Assembly (NCBI GenBank): GCA_031213475.1
Contig: JARUPZ010000025.1
Coordinates: forward strand, 5,281,676 to 5,345,675
Source of the DNA: Nereocystis luetkeana
Lineage: Eukaryota > Sar > Phaeophyceae > Laminariales > Laminariaceae
Length of the DNA stretch: 64,000 nt
Direction: 5' to 3'
Shown here: in pieces, positions 11,947 through 24,300 of the stretch
Layout: each line of letters opens with the position of its first letter
Numbering within the stretch: the first letter of the stretch is position 1
Notes under the pieces: model-generated
The model's database searches: none
The model's input: only the letters and a program-made list of their open reading frames with translations
What the model was told of the DNA's origin: nothing
Made by a program: the position numbers and the translations under genes

Positions 11947-14795
11947 CATGTCCAACAAGGCCAACCGTATACTGTACCACTCCCGATGACGGTGCCGGAC
12001 CCCGGTTGTGGCCTCACTGTACCGGCGGTATCATTGGTGCATCCGCACGAGTGCTCTGGCCGGAACTTAGTCAACCATAGGCGATTAATTGGCTTTCGTA
12101 TCCAGTTGAGTAGCGTTCGGTGACCTACTGGAAACCCGAGGTGTGAGAACTTCAACTTTCATGTCTCGGCAATGGTATAGGAGATGTAATCTAGTCTGTA
12201 AGCGATATTCACCATACCTTGATACTGCGAAGACAGACGCCGTACTTGATTAGCAGGCGGATGAATCACCCCCTGCCTCTAACACGAAGTTGGTGTCCAA
12301 GGCGGGTAGTTTGCAACGGATTTGTTTGCTTCTGGTTGAACAAATGTTCATGTATACCTCCACCCATATTCTGTGCCACGAGGAAGGTCACAAGTGTTGT
12401 TTTGAAAATGTGTAACATGTCGGTTTGTACTTTTCGTTGCTGCTGTTTTTTTCTTCACATGGTTGACAAGAGGGTGAGGTTCATGAACGATTGTTCGATG
12501 CTAGAAGGCGATGGCCTTCCGTATGTTCGACGAGTATGCTTGGGTCAACTTCCAATTTCGATAGAGCGCATGCGTTCGTACCGAAGTTCCTGTTGGGACT
12601 CCAGGGGTAGTTCGTACGGTAAAAACTGTTTTAGGTAGGCCTGCCCTGCCCCCCCCCCAGAACGAAGGGCGTCCTCATGGCTCTATCCGCGTCGGGAAAG
12701 CATGACTATCTAGTTCAGTGAATATATCGGTGGGCAAACACCCTGGTGTTTAATTCGGTCTGTGTGTTCCAGTCCTCGAAGCAGCAGTAGTCACAACGGT
12801 GTTGGCTCGTAGTTTTGTTGTCTTTCAATTATATCTTTGTGGTGATGGGAACACGTATGCTTGCCAATGTACACTTAGTCTAGTAATTGTTTGTTCTTCA
12901 TCAAGTACCAGAGAAGCGTAGTGTCCAATATGTTCAGTTATGTACACATGGCATAGGCAGTCTCACGATTGGCAGAAAGGAGACCACCAAACTGGCCCGC
13001 CGTCCCTCCTACTACTGCCACAGAAAGGGAAGGTTCACATTGTCCCCCCTACGCAATCACAGTGTTAATGCCGCCCATCTATGTCTGTGTAACCACACAA
13101 AGTTTTTAATGTAAAGCCGGGTGGGTCACCCAAGTACATGTAATCATTACGCTTAATTGCGTGCATTGAACGCGTGATATAGCCGGTTGATAACACCCGC
13201 TACACGCAGCTGCTCTCGGAGAGATCTTCCCTCGACGTTGGAGGCGTGGAGGGGGGGGGTCGCACCTATGACGGATCTAACTGGTTCTGATCAAATCGAC
13301 CACGCCGTCATTTGGGTGAAAGCGAATATCTTGGTCACGGTTCGTACAATCTTAACGGAGGTTGATAGTCATCCTCTCTCGTGGTTGTGCCAGCACCTAT
13401 ATACATACTCTGTATTGGTGGTGTGTCTGTTTGTACTGTTGTAGTGTCTGACCCGAGTGTCGAGGAGGCGAGGTGTTCCAAGGGTATTACATTGGCGTTA
13501 GTTTTCCCCTTTTGCCGAGAACCCGGTTAAAATCATTGACCGGGAAACTGTAAAGTTTGATCTAAGGTACTTTGCCGCACTGGTATACAACAGACATTAG
13601 GCACCTTGCCCTCGTTATCATCAAGAGGGAATTATATACATATATTCAAACATGCTTCGAATTCATGTATTACCGGTCGCGATACTACCAATTTGTTTTT
13701 TTTGCCACCGAAGGGTTAGACGGTACACCCGCGTAAACAGATTTTTCTGTCGATATTCTTGATTTTGGAAACGATGGATTGAATGTTGGCTGTTGTAGCA
13801 GATACACACAAGGTTCTCCGTTTTGTTAATTGAGCAATATAGCTGGTTTTGCGTACCATAGGGGTTGTTTGTTCCTTCTTGCACAATAAAACTATATATT
13901 ATGCAAGCCGACGGCAATGTATGGACGATGCCGTCGTTGGTCCAGCGCTCAGGGCTCGAATACATATGCTCCGATCAAGTCCCGACCCAGAATGTATGCC
14001 ACCGATCCGATGCAGACAGGCAATGGGGTACGTTTCAAGCTCCACCCCGGGCTATCGCACAACGTGGTCCTATGCTCGCATCCCCACTGCAAACGCATAC
14101 CATCACAGGAGTAGCCTTTTTCAGTTGAAGGACACCTGACTGCTGCGGCTCATCCACTACTACACTACAGCGAAATTTAACCCAATATCCTCGGAACACT
14201 ATTTGGGCTTGAGTGTTATTCAACATGTGCCTCGGCTATCGAATTGCACCCTTGTAGCACGTATCATGCGAGGCTGCGAATCGTCGCTTGCCACACATTT
14301 TGCTTTTTTTGCTACTTCCCGATATATACCGCACAAACTCGGCATTTCAAACTCACATTTTTATTTTCAATGGATACACCCCCAAAGTCGCCGGACTCCT
14401 GGGAAACCGAATGTATGGCCGACTCACCATGTCATAACCGTCGACAGCATCATCGTCGACTACCTCTGTGATGCATCCACGCTTTTCAAGACGACTCGAT
14501 CGCCTGCGATCCATGCCGTTTTCCGATGGCGAACTCGAACTATCCACACCAACAGACTGCAGGTACCCCGATGTTGGTGGGAATTTCCCTCGACGAGTTG
14601 GCCGTCGGTTCTGGGATCCCCGCCTCATGGGCAAATACGGATACACCACCACCAGAAGAAACGGTGGAATCTCGCATTGTGCGAATTGAGACTATTGACC
14701 TTGGTAGACACCTTCAATAGCGGTATTGATTCATGAGTGGTAGCTGATACGCTGGGAGGTATATGCGGGTCAGCGTGTCGCGAGGATTTCCAAGG
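11947..14795 (+). repeat. Downstream spacer of gene A, duplicated after gene B (29442-32265)
   Basis: No gene is supported here. The sequence can be followed base by base against the stretch after gene B, including blocks at 12466-12640, 13600-13740, 13905-14120 and 14735-14790. Parts recur after gene C (about 60200-60900) and in the relic unit (about 36900-37900). Open frames such as 14203-14736 are not kept among the copies, which argues against coding. The match to B stops near 14795, so this is a duplication breakpoint or the left edge of inserted DNA. Confidence 0.75.
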
Positions 14796-14806
14796 GTAAA
14801 GCATAC

Positions 14807-14902
14807 CTGATATTTTGTTTTTTTCAAAGAGGGTTTTACGGGCCAAGAGTAGGCCCGCCAGCGCGACGATGACGCCGACAACCAAATGCTTTGGCCACGA
14901 AC
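14807..14902 (-). other. Possible exon encoding a membrane-spanning segment
   Basis: On the minus strand an AG acceptor context (ttatcacag) precedes a 96-base stretch that ends at a GT donor (tcag|gtatgc). One frame reads HLVVGVIVALAGLLLARK, a good single transmembrane helix with a positive end. I could not link it convincingly to a preceding exon, and no paralogous copy exists in the window. It may be chance. Confidence 0.2.
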
Positions 14903-15629
14903 CTGTGATAAATCAAATATCGACCACTCAACTCGCCCCTCGCGCAGCTGACGCATTATACTCACGCCCTGCCAGGCGGCCACCGGGGTACGGCGCAAGC
15001 ACGCTCGAGGCCGCCCCCGACAAAATCGAGCTCGGGATTCACGATGGGGCAGTTGCGTTCCGTGAGGTAAACTTCATCTGGCGCTAGCTTCAACAAAGAA
15101 AATTGTTCACGTCTAGGAACGCTGAGCAACACTGAGAGCACATAGGCAACAATACCGCAAACATATATAACACTCTCCCAAGATTCAACTTTAACCTTAC
15201 AACGGCATACTATGTACGCGTGTCGTGCCCCACACTTGATGTGATCTTTTGTGAAGCGGGGAGTTTATCAATTTCTCCGAACCCACTATGTCTATGACGC
15301 CGGGGGACTGGCGGGCTCTTACATTAATTCGGTGCGCTGTCCGTCGACATTGAATCATCAAGGGTCACTCGATCAGAATCACACAAATGAGCCATAGAGC
15401 AGCAGATGAAGGTCTGGTATATGATTTGCCTCAGCAATATAAATGTAAAGAATTCAACTTGTATCGGGTTTATACGGTCAGAGTAGTATCTGAAGAATCT
15501 CCTGACTTGTGCCCATCGATCGATTCTTTTTGGGTGCATGTGTCCGCTCGTGCCGCGGTTGGCTATCATATAGTCTATATACTATCGTGGGTGATATCTG
15601 CCGAGCGCGAGGTGTGGGCGCTTATCGCT

Positions 15630-16286
15630 TCAAGGGTAGGAAATAAGTGCGTGTCCAGCACATTCACAAGTATATATGGGGATACTAGACAATAGCACAG
15701 TGAAAACAACAACTAACTGACCAAAAGATCGTCTTGTACGAGCACCACAAAACACGATAAGTAGCAAATACGTAAAACAGTTTACCTCAATCAAGGGGAT
15801 TGGACGATACACCACAGGTTGGCCCTCTGTCCCCAACACTCCCGAAACAGCTGCACCTCTTCGGCAGTAATGCCGTTTTATTGTGTAAGAATAAATTCTA
15901 CTCATTCTACAGCAGGATGGTTGTGTGGCTTTGTCTGACGCTGTCATTAAGAGACGGTAGTGTATCGCTCCGTGTATCCAAGCAGCGACAGCACAACAAG
16001 GTTCTATGTACGGTAGATGATTCGGGTTTATCGATAGTCTCCACGGCCAGGTCTCCCCGTCCCAAGAAGCGTGCGCGCGCCACCACAAGTATTCCCGCCT
16101 TGCTTGGCCTACGAGTGATTTTTCGACATTCACTCGCATGTTTATCCAATAGACAGCGGATCTACGTTTTACCGTGCTGCCATGGTGCTCGTTCCGAGCA
16201 AGGTGCACTCCGTACGCTGCCAAGTTGTCGCAGTGGTCAGCTCCCGACCTAACATTTTCTATTGCAAGATCAGCCGTTAGCTGCAA
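15630..16286 (-). CDS. Hypothetical open reading frame, 218 aa
   Basis: An uninterrupted frame with no family that I recognise. A hydrophobic stretch lies near the C-terminus (NCFTYLLLIVFCG). An overlapping 150-codon frame runs on the opposite strand, so the direction of any coding is unclear. There is no paralogue in the window to test conservation. It may be a chance frame. Confidence 0.15.
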   Translation of the reverse strand: MQLTADLAIENVRSGADHCDNLAAYGVHLARNEHHGSTVKRRSAVYWINMRVNVEKSLVGQARREYLWWRAHASWDGETWPWRLSINPNHLPYIEPCCAVAAWIHGAIHYRLLMTASDKATQPSCCRMSRIYSYTIKRHYCRRGAAVSGVLGTEGQPVVYRPIPLIEVNCFTYLLLIVFCGARTRRSFGQLVVVFTVLLSSIPIYTCECAGHALISYP

Positions 16287-16329
16287 TGCCTACTAGTTAG
16301 TTTCTTCCGTCTGCCCGAATCATGTGCTA

Positions 16330-16610
16330 GTAAGGTAAAACTTTGCCGAGACGATTGAGCTACACGTTGCCTTCGTCTCAACACGAAAGAACACACGGTG
16401 GGCCTCGAATGCTATACTAGCATTGGTACCCGAGTTGGAATCCCACCGCGTCGAGTTCGGTATTTTTCTCTACGATAGGGAGGACCCAATCATTTGCTGA
16501 GAGCGCCTTCGAAGCGTGAGTTTATTATTGGGCAAAACTCGATGCAAGTGACGAGCGGGAAGAACTGGCTGCAGCCTTCTCGCGAGTTTTTTCAGGGCAT
16601 GAACCGTAAG
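16330..16610 (+). repeat. Degenerate SINE copy
   Basis: The segment follows the plus-strand SINE at 42893-43236 in order: a B-box-like gagttggaatccc near 16434, then tgagagcgcct near 16498, then ctcgatgcaagtgacgag near 16538, then the ttctcgcgag block. It is much more diverged than the other copies and probably old. Confidence 0.5.
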
Positions 16611-16772
16611 TAGTTGTCAAAAGGGAGAAGAGACCCCGCATTTGATGTTGGTGTTGAAACTGGATGAAAAAGGAGTTCGAACATCATAAATGAGGTGGGA
16701 AACACACAAACAAACGAACAAACAAGAGACAGACAAGGGCACATGATAAACCTACAGCATGCAATATTTTCT

Positions 16773-17150
16773 TCATTCTGCCATACTCTGTACTTCACGT
16801 TCTTCTATGTAAACCACGTGCACATCCGTTTCAAAATCGACCAACTTTGTTGATCCTTGGTCAGCCATAGAAGTTCGTGACAGGAACAACGTCGCGCGTA
16901 TGAACGCCTCGAGGGCTGTACTCTCAGGTAGGTCAAAACCGATAACACAAGCTCGGGGCTCGAAGGTCGCAAAGAGGACACCTCGGTCTAATCTGCATAT
17001 ATTATGTATACGAATACTTTTCATTTTTGTGTCAATGCCGAACCGCATTGGTGAGGGTACTAACGTATCACGGTACGCCATCGCGTATCTGGCACACCAT
17101 ACGTATTCGTAGGCCGATAAAATGCTTGACAGCAGGATGTGCGTGTGTGG
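16773..17150 (-). CDS. Candidate terminal coding exon of an unidentified minus-strand gene
   Basis: The minus strand is open from the TA repeat near 17195 to a TGA at 16773. Its last 70 codons read like real protein, with a balanced composition and runs such as FEPRACVIGFDLPESTALE and KLVDFETDVHVVYIEERE. A possible acceptor (tatgcag) lies before this part, near 17000. I do not recognise the family and see no upstream exons. Alternatives are a relic exon or a chance frame. Confidence 0.28.
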   Translation of the reverse strand, partial: PHTHILLSSILSAYEYVWCARYAMAYRDTLVPSPMRFGIDTKMKSIRIHNICRLDRGVLFATFEPRACVIGFDLPESTALEAFIRATLFLSRTSMADQGSTKLVDFETDVHVVYIEEREVQSMAE

Positions 17151-17194
17151 TAGATTGAAACATGCGATATGATTTTTCTTCATTTCGCATTCAA

Positions 17195-17218
17195 ATATAT
17201 ATATATATATATATATAT
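17195..17218. repeat. TA microsatellite
   Basis: A run of alternating A and T of about 24 bases. Confidence 0.9.
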
Positions 17219-17562
17219 TTTTTTTCTTTGCTGAGGTGGTGCGATCGAGGGACCACGGATAAAGCAGGGAAAACCTCCACTTTGCAGTTTCGTACCATTC
17301 TGGCAATATTCCCGAAATGAAACGAGGTGGGAAAAATCATACTCCGCTTGCCACCCCGCTCCCGTTTAGTACTTTGAACCTGCAGTGGGCCTTTCCTATT
17401 CACCGCGCTACTACTGCTATTCAGAAGGAGGAAACAAATAGTCAGCCCTCCGATGGAGCGGCCGGCGATCCTATGCACCCAACTGGCGAGACACAACAAG
17501 CAACGACAGAGCATTAACCAAATTTGAGTGTACTTGATGGAGTATGTTTTGGCTACACACAT

Positions 17563-17591
17563 TATATATATACATATATATATATATATAT
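17563..17591. repeat. TA microsatellite
   Basis: Imperfect alternating TA run with one C interruption. Confidence 0.9.
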
Positions 17592-18155
17592 TCCTGGTAT
17601 GCCTTCCCGTCGGAACCAACCTATTTTCTGCAATATATGTAAGTTGGTTCCGACAATTTTTCTGCATTATTTAAAAGTCAACATAATAAATGTGAACTGC
17701 CCTACAGATGGAGGATATTACAAAACTTGGACTCAACTTTGGCTTCTGGAGCACAAGCAGGTACCGTTTAGGTGGCGCAGGGGAAACGAAGTTGTATTTA
17801 TGTACCTACGAACTCATGTGTTTCTCTTGCGAAGATGTAATCTCTTTTACGTTTGTGATACACGGTAGTGTTTTAGTTAGTTGTCTTGTTACTACGTTCT
17901 ACGTCCAGAAGATGCCCAAGAGGGTACATACGTCACTCACATAGTATTAAGAGTAGACGAGAACGCAAACACACGTGAACATACCAGATAGATGTCACGT
18001 TCGTCCTCCACCATCGATAAAGTCGTGCGCAGCTGCGAGCGCGACTTCAAGAAAACACATAGAGAGTAGCTCAAGGTTACTGAAGGATGATATCACAGTA
18101 AATTTGTAACACCTGCTCAGGATAGCTGTTTCTCGTTAGCTAGCCCAAGATGTCC

Positions 18156-18509
18156 ATTTTTGTTAATTTTATTTTTTGCTCATCCCATTTATTATCTTCG
18201 CACATCTTTTTCTCTCTCTCCTTCCAACTCGTAACTCAGATCCGGGGTCACATAGCAGGTTCTTCTCCCCCCTTCCCGCCACGGTACGTGCCTTCAGTTT
18301 TATCGCGAGAAGATTTCAGCCTTTTCTTCCTTCGTCGACTCGCATTGAATTGTTTGTGCCTACCCACGCTGCAAGGCGCTCTCAACAATTGAATCTTTTA
18401 AAATTATATTTTGAAAATAAAAACAAAATCCGGACCCACCTGGGGCTCGAGCCCAGGACTCAAACATAAGTAGAAATCGAGGTTAACCACTTGAACCACC
18501 GGGGCGACC
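18156..18509 (-). mobile_element. tRNA-derived SINE, full-length copy
   Basis: Read on the minus strand, the head begins ggtcgccccggtggttcaag. It holds an A-box-like tggttcaagtgg and a B box close to ggttcgagccc (here gggctcgagccc), followed by a unique body and an AT-rich tail. The same order of blocks is seen at 39951-40320 and 42893-43236, with partial copies at 44573-44695 and 44955-45077. The A-box/B-box pair at the head is the RNA polymerase III promoter typical of tRNA-derived SINEs. The element has no coding capacity. Confidence 0.82.
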
Positions 18510-19029
18510 GGCTATATATCTGTACTGCTGCTCAGCAATCGCACATGTATGTGCACAAGTCTGCGCCGGCAAACATGATACAAGCCAAGGTGAGGGGGGC
18601 TAAGATTTGAGAGGTTTGACTTCACCGAAGTCGTCCCTAAAGGACTGTGCTGTCGTTGTGGGCGTTCAGAGCGGAATATTGTGACAAACATACGATAGCG
18701 AACGGCACACACCCCCACCCACTCTTTTGCTCCCCATGTTTTGTATCGTGTTGATCGCAATAAACAGCGGACGAAACAGGTTGTTTAGGTTAGGTCCTAC
18801 GGTATAGTAGGCCCGCGGTACGTACATACATTGCGACGGTGGGCCGAAAGAAGACCAGCAACAACACAAGCGAACACCATTGAAGTTATACTCTAGTTTC
18901 TGAACCGCTTGCTCCCATGTACTTCTAGGCAAACAATATAAAAATATATATATGTATGTATATATACATTTAGTTCGGAGACCTAACCGGCGCATGTTCA
19001 TTGTCAGGGGAAGCATTGCCGTCTGAATC

Positions 19030-21072
19030 TTCAGCTAGTTGACCACGCAGCTACATACCAAGCCGACGACGTAAGTGACACATTTTTGCGAAAAAACGCC
19101 CAACCGAACAGATATCCACCCCGTCGTCGACCACAGTAGTAGTAGATATACGCGTGTTCTTCTTGTCTTTTCCGAGGACCGCCCCCCGACGTTTTGCTCA
19201 TAATAATATGTTTTGCTTGCTGAAACTATTTGGTTTACGTAGGGGGCTTCGAACTTATCCGGCAAAAAGAACGACCGAAACTAGAACAAGGCACATACAT
19301 TTGCGACTCTGGTTGGGTACAGAGTTCGCTATGACTCACAAAAACTCGCGGAAAATTATACGGTACTCCTTGAAACAACGACCGTCAACTTTCCCTCGAT
19401 CGACCCCAACCAGCCTGTACACATTATTAACAGTAAACAACCCAAAGTACAGTTAAATGGCTAATTTTGTAAAATGAAAACAAAACGATTCCCAACTAAG
19501 CAACACTACGCGTTTACCTCTCTCTCTGCGCCTTACCGTTGTATTGCCGAGCAGCACTAAATGTATAGAGTAGTATCGTTATACCAATTTTGAGCACTTG
19601 GAGTTGTTGACAAAAAACATACTGGTTGTTAATTTTACTGCTGCTGTGGGCAGCCATTTCAAGTATATACATTATGTAAACATTGTAGCATGGCTGGGCC
19701 TTACTTGCTTTATATATCACTCATTCCCAGTAATTCCTATCGTTTAGTTTAACGTCACAAATATTCCAACAAGTCATGCTCCGCGTGGTCAGAAACACAT
19801 ATGTTGATACGTAATGCATAGCTGCATGATCCGCGTTGTCACATAACTTTATGTTGGTGCGTGGTCAATATCTCAAACACCACCACAATTTCCAGAGCTG
19901 TTATTGACGCGGCAACATTTAGCTGCAAATTGTGAACATCGCATCTCTCTTTTGATACGCCATACACCCATGGCTTCGTGCCTCCTCAAATATGTGCAAG
20001 AAACAATTGTTATCTTATCAATTCGCCCGCGTGTCCTCTTGGAGTTTACTCTAGATTTCCCCACGCCTGGGGTGTGGGTATGGTCTGTCGAAAAAACTAG
20101 TGCAATATCTAGCGTCAGGAAGAATGCGGTCAGGCAGAAACTACAATCTAAGTATCCGTTTACATAATTTGAACCGAATAGACCGAACTGTCGTCCTTCC
20201 TTTTTCGAGAAGGAGATACTGTCGGTTATGGCTTATGAGTAGACACAGGGCGTCGTGTGATATACACTACTGCGATGCGGTACGCGGGACCACCCTACCT
20301 CGCACTGCTGAGGCAAAAGTGAGGAACAACCAGGTTGCTCACATACAACTATTATTGCGTACGTAGTTTACAGAATCATGCCTTCTACTATATTATCTGA
20401 ACGTTTAAATATTTAATGCGGAATCACAAACCCGATCGTGGCCTCAGAGACCACCATCAGCCCCACCTCTGGAAGCATCAAATAATACGCTCTTCGCCCA
20501 CACCTGGATACGGAAGATGGCATTAACACAAGATGCGCTTCACGGATCCGCGTGGTGTCTTGGCTCACCCTTCCTTGTCATTCCGCCATCTCTCCCTCCC
20601 AACTTCCTACTACACTCAGAAGACACCCCTGCTGCCACTCGAGAATTGGACGCTGACGCATCTGCTACGCACTCTTCTATTTATCGATACGACCAAGAGT
20701 GAGTACCACCCAGTATGTCAAACATGAATGGAAAACAAATACCAGTACTAGCCACTGGGAATAATGTAGAACGATGTCGTTTGTGCCTTGCGCGCGGGCC
20801 GCGAAGACTGTCGGTGGCAGGCCATGGATTTCCAACAAGTTTGTCGAGCAGAGATCTCGTGGCCGAGTGTTATGAAGAGCAGAATAATCGGCTGACGGTG
20901 CTATCCACGAAACAAAAAAAAGCACCGTTGGTATTCCTCTCGCCCCCTCTAGCGACCTCACCGCCCTCTCAATCGACGAAACTTACAACTGCGTTCTACT
21001 TCGTATGATTGCCTTGAATCAATGAATAACAGCGGAAACGTGAGCTCATCAAGGACGACATCCACACGCAGC
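19030..21072 (+). repeat. Upstream region of gene B, paralogous to that of gene C
   Basis: No other gene is seen. Blocks align in order with 46010-49524: the gacgttttgctc block (19190 and 46085), the paired 49-base repeats (19775 and 46719), the tgcctggggtgtg block (20066 and 47020), the gcggaatcacaaac block (20418 and 47419) and the block before exon 1 (20905-21020). This marks it as part of the duplicated unit. It probably contains the promoter, but I cannot place a TATA box or transcription start. Confidence 0.7.
19775..19866 (+). promoter_or_regulatory. Two imperfect direct repeats, period 49 bp, upstream of gene B
   Basis: Two copies, 19775-19818 and 19824-19866, each begin catg-tccgcg and run to a tacgtaatgca-like or gtgcgtggtca end. 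The same pair is kept upstream of gene C (46719-46761 and 46772-46814) although the DNA around it has diverged. Retention in both units suggests a possible cis-regulatory role; a simple old tandem duplication is the alternative. Confidence 0.35.
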
Positions 21073-21320
21073 ATGAAGGGGCTTGCGGGATCCGCCGGCG
21101 CTGTGGCCGTCATCGCCTTCGGTGTTTTCTCTGGAGCAAGCGCAGACTCGTCGGTGCAAGAAGTCGCTGAATACGGGTCAACTGGCAGTGTAGATGATGC
21201 AGCATCGCCACCGACGCCTTGAACGAGAGCCTTTCAGGACGTCTTCAAGCGAGTGGACGCCGCGGACGCCCCCGTCCTCGTCCCCCCGTGACCGATGACG
21301 CTCTTGACCCCACTGGAACC
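21073..21320 (+). other. Exon 1 of gene B: signal peptide region with a frameshift
   Basis: ATG at 21073 is chosen because it matches the start of gene C; an in-frame ATG at 21022 would add 17 residues. A hydrophobic core ending GASA predicts secretion, with cleavage after residue 24. The frame then stops at 21220. The remainder (GRLQASGRRGRPRP, DDALDPTGT, donor gtgagt at 21321) continues in another frame and matches gene C, so one indel has occurred in the low-complexity proline/arginine stretch. Confidence 0.75.
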
Positions 21321-24300
21321 GTGAGTGCCGACAATCACGTAGTGTGCAGCGGTCTCCGAAAGAAGCCGGGTGCAGGGTGGGGGGAAGGAATGAGCGCTCC
21401 TATAAAACAATGAGCTTTTACTGCAATCCCAGTGAGCTTTTCGATTTTTTGTCTGCATTGACATAATACTGCCTGTACCGTCTCGATGAGTGAACCAAAC
21501 GCTGGGAACAATATCCAAGCTTGGTTCGCAGTGGTGTAAATACCGTCAAGCTGTGCGCATATACCCGTCGACCGTCGGCGACGATACCATTTGTTTAGCA
21601 GTATTTTCGAGTCATATTTCACAGCAGGTCGCCAATTTGAATGGAGACATTATGGACACTGAACATCACTGCTCACAACACGGTTTGACCCTCAGGGATA
21701 GTTACACTGACCTTGCTCGATAAGGCAGTCCAAAGCGACCCTTTGGTGGCTGACTAAAAACATTGATGCTGGTGTGGACCGTCTAACCATGACTTTTACC
21801 GTTTCGGTTCGTATCTCGTCCGTTGCCATGCCACGTGACGTACAGCCCGCAGAAAGAGCTGCCAGCGCGCTGACCCAGCGGACTGAATGGGCGGAAACCG
21901 AGTTTGCAGCATCGGTAGGCACGCTCCACGAGAACAATGGCGACCTGTCATCCGCCGCCACGTTCCACAAGTCGCTGCCGCACGACAGCCTCGGACAGGT
22001 GCAACAGAAAGAGAAGATTACTGATTTACCACTTTCGACTCGAACGCTTCATGCTGTATACTGTTTTGGAGTGAGGAAAGCACGCCAGTTTGTTCGGGTG
22101 GCACCCTCCACAGAGTAATGGTGCATGCTGGCTACTACTGCTGTATAGGAGGTATTCTCCATAGGCCAAGGGAAGGGCCAAGGAAAGAGGGAACAGCGGA
22201 ATACTACAATTTGAGGGGGTCATAAGTTCGGCCAGAAGCATGTTGACTGACGGGCCCACTCGAGCGATGAAATTACGGACAGGTTGTTCGATCATATCTG
22301 TGTTTTACTATTCAATACGCCACCGAACCCTACAATAGTCATTAACAATGTTCATTGTGCTGCCTGCGAATTTATGATGGGGTACAGAGTTGTAAAGTGT
22401 GTTTGTCCTAGACTATGTAGGTGACGTGGTTTTTACACTGACAGTAAAATTTATCCTTGGAAACGGCATCCACCCGCATGAAACGGTGTAAGCGTATACC
22501 CCACTCGACGACATAGTAGCGATTTCCAATATCTAACGTCGCCAGTGACCCACTCTAGGCTGAACACAACAACTACCTTTCTGAAATGTCGTATAGTATA
22601 TCGCAACACAATAGCAACCCTGGCAACCAAGATTCTGCGTTCGGATGGCACAAAGAGTTACCCAGCCGTTTCGTGCCAAAAATATAATGTGTGCACCAGT
22701 TTGTGGCTATTTTTCTCTGGCATTGGTATGATACCTACTAAGCCTTGTGTTCGGTTCCTCACGCGTGGTTTACTATTTGAAAAATGCTTCGTTGATCCTT
22801 GCGATATTTCAGGTCGACAGCGAGGCCTTTGACGCTCTTATCGAGTGCGTCGCCGAAGGAGATTTTGACACGTGCGAGCAGGTGCCGGCCGGAGACAACG
22901 ACGGCTTCCTAGTCAACCCCCTCGGGGGTATCGCAGTAGACATGGCAGGAGCTTCCGGGTACGTAAATGCTCTGCAACTTGGAGTACTTTGACCATCGTC
23001 TATGATTCTAAAGGCGATATTGGCAAGCTTTTTGCCGATCTGTGAATCATTACACGGCTGAAAGTTTACGAAAATCGCTGACGCTGTGCTCAGCAGTAGC
23101 AAACTCGGTCAGGACGCCATAACAAACACGTATAGACGCCAACAATAAACGAATGTCGAGAGTGACTATACCGATCGCAAGATCCGACCACGGTCGACCA
23201 CGAGTGTAGTATTTCAGCGGCAGCAATCCTTGTTCCGATAGCCAACGGTCGGCATGAAATTTATGTCGTACACTTTATCGACCCCAGCGGGTTTGCCGTT
23301 GATCGAGTGGCCCACGGATGTAAACAAATCGCCCCCTAGATGCATTGTGAGCGGCATAGTATTTCAAGACGAAATTGCTCAACACATACCGGTTACCACA
23401 CCGCTCGACCGTCTAACCGACACCCTCGTTCGCGTCATGCTCCCTCGTATGTCGTCCGTCCCGCACCTCGCTCGAATCCTCGCGGATATCTCCCTGGGTC
23501 CATTCCACCCGTCCGTGTGTCAAATAATATACCGCGGACAACTCTCACCCGCGCTATTGGCTCCACGCCGTGCTCAACGTTGACTGCGATGTTCGTGTCG
23601 GCACCCTACGGCTGTATACTATCTCATATTGCTTCGGTTTCGTCCTCGGCACTGCGTTCATCGCTGTTCGTGAACTGCGGGTGTTCTCCACAGCCCCGCC
23701 TTGACCATCCCCAGCGCTTCACTGCTCAACTCTGAGGACCTGGTAAGCCGCGGTCGTTTCTGCAATGAGACGGCGTTGCTGTTTGATGAAGAGGTCATGT
23801 AGCAAAACGTTGCGTTTGGCACCCGAACAGGAGTCCGCTGTTGAATTACCTTGTCGATGATGTTGTTCGTCAAACTAAAGCCTTGTCAACTCCGTTATGT
23901 CCGTCTCGCCTGAGCGTGTTCCACGTGCGTTCGGTTCGACGACACCTAAGACGCTCCTGCACCGGACCGAACGCGTTGTATTCATGACACCTCAGGCTGC
24001 TCAAATGGCTGAACTGTACTGGATGGCCCTGACGAGGGACGTACCCTTCTCCCAATACGGTGACGACCGCGCAACTGTGGAGGCAGCAGGTAATACGCAT
24101 CTATTCACCTATTTATGTTGAAGCTTGTGGCAGAATGCTACGTCCGTGTATGTAGAGATGACGTTCCCTGCAGGAAGAGTTCACCTCATTATCTTTGCCA
24201 TGAGAGATAGCATCGCAGATGCAGTGTGCTCGATAATGGGCTGAGACAAAAAGATGCCTCGATATTTCCAAGGCGATGCTTATGGCGAGTGGGTTGTACT

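Larger units (their letters stand above)
14796..19029. other. Non-duplicated segment between units A and B
   Basis: This 4.2 kb has no recognisable counterpart in the spacers around B or C. It holds two SINE copies (one degenerate), two TA microsatellites and several open frames that I cannot assign. The frames at 14807-14902, 15630-16286 and 16773-17150 (all minus) and 15387-15695 (plus; 103 codons, a GT at the end of its more protein-like half) are the only candidates for coding DNA. None matches a family I know. Confidence 0.5.

Noticed and set aside
14353-14652. Minus-strand 99-codon frame resembling minus frames at 31675-32123
   Set aside because: The two share pieces of translation only after a frame change, as expected of duplicated spacer rather than a gene.
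14203-14736. 177-codon frame in the gene A spacer and its 181-codon relative near 31454-31999
   Set aside because: Short stretches agree between A and B, but the frame breaks differently in each and is lost in the C and relic spacers; more likely non-coding duplicated DNA.
16380-16455. Short tRNA-like fold with a cggtggg/cccaccg stem
   Set aside because: Only about 53 bases between the stem ends; the surrounding sequence aligns with the SINE head and body, so it is better read as a degenerate SINE.
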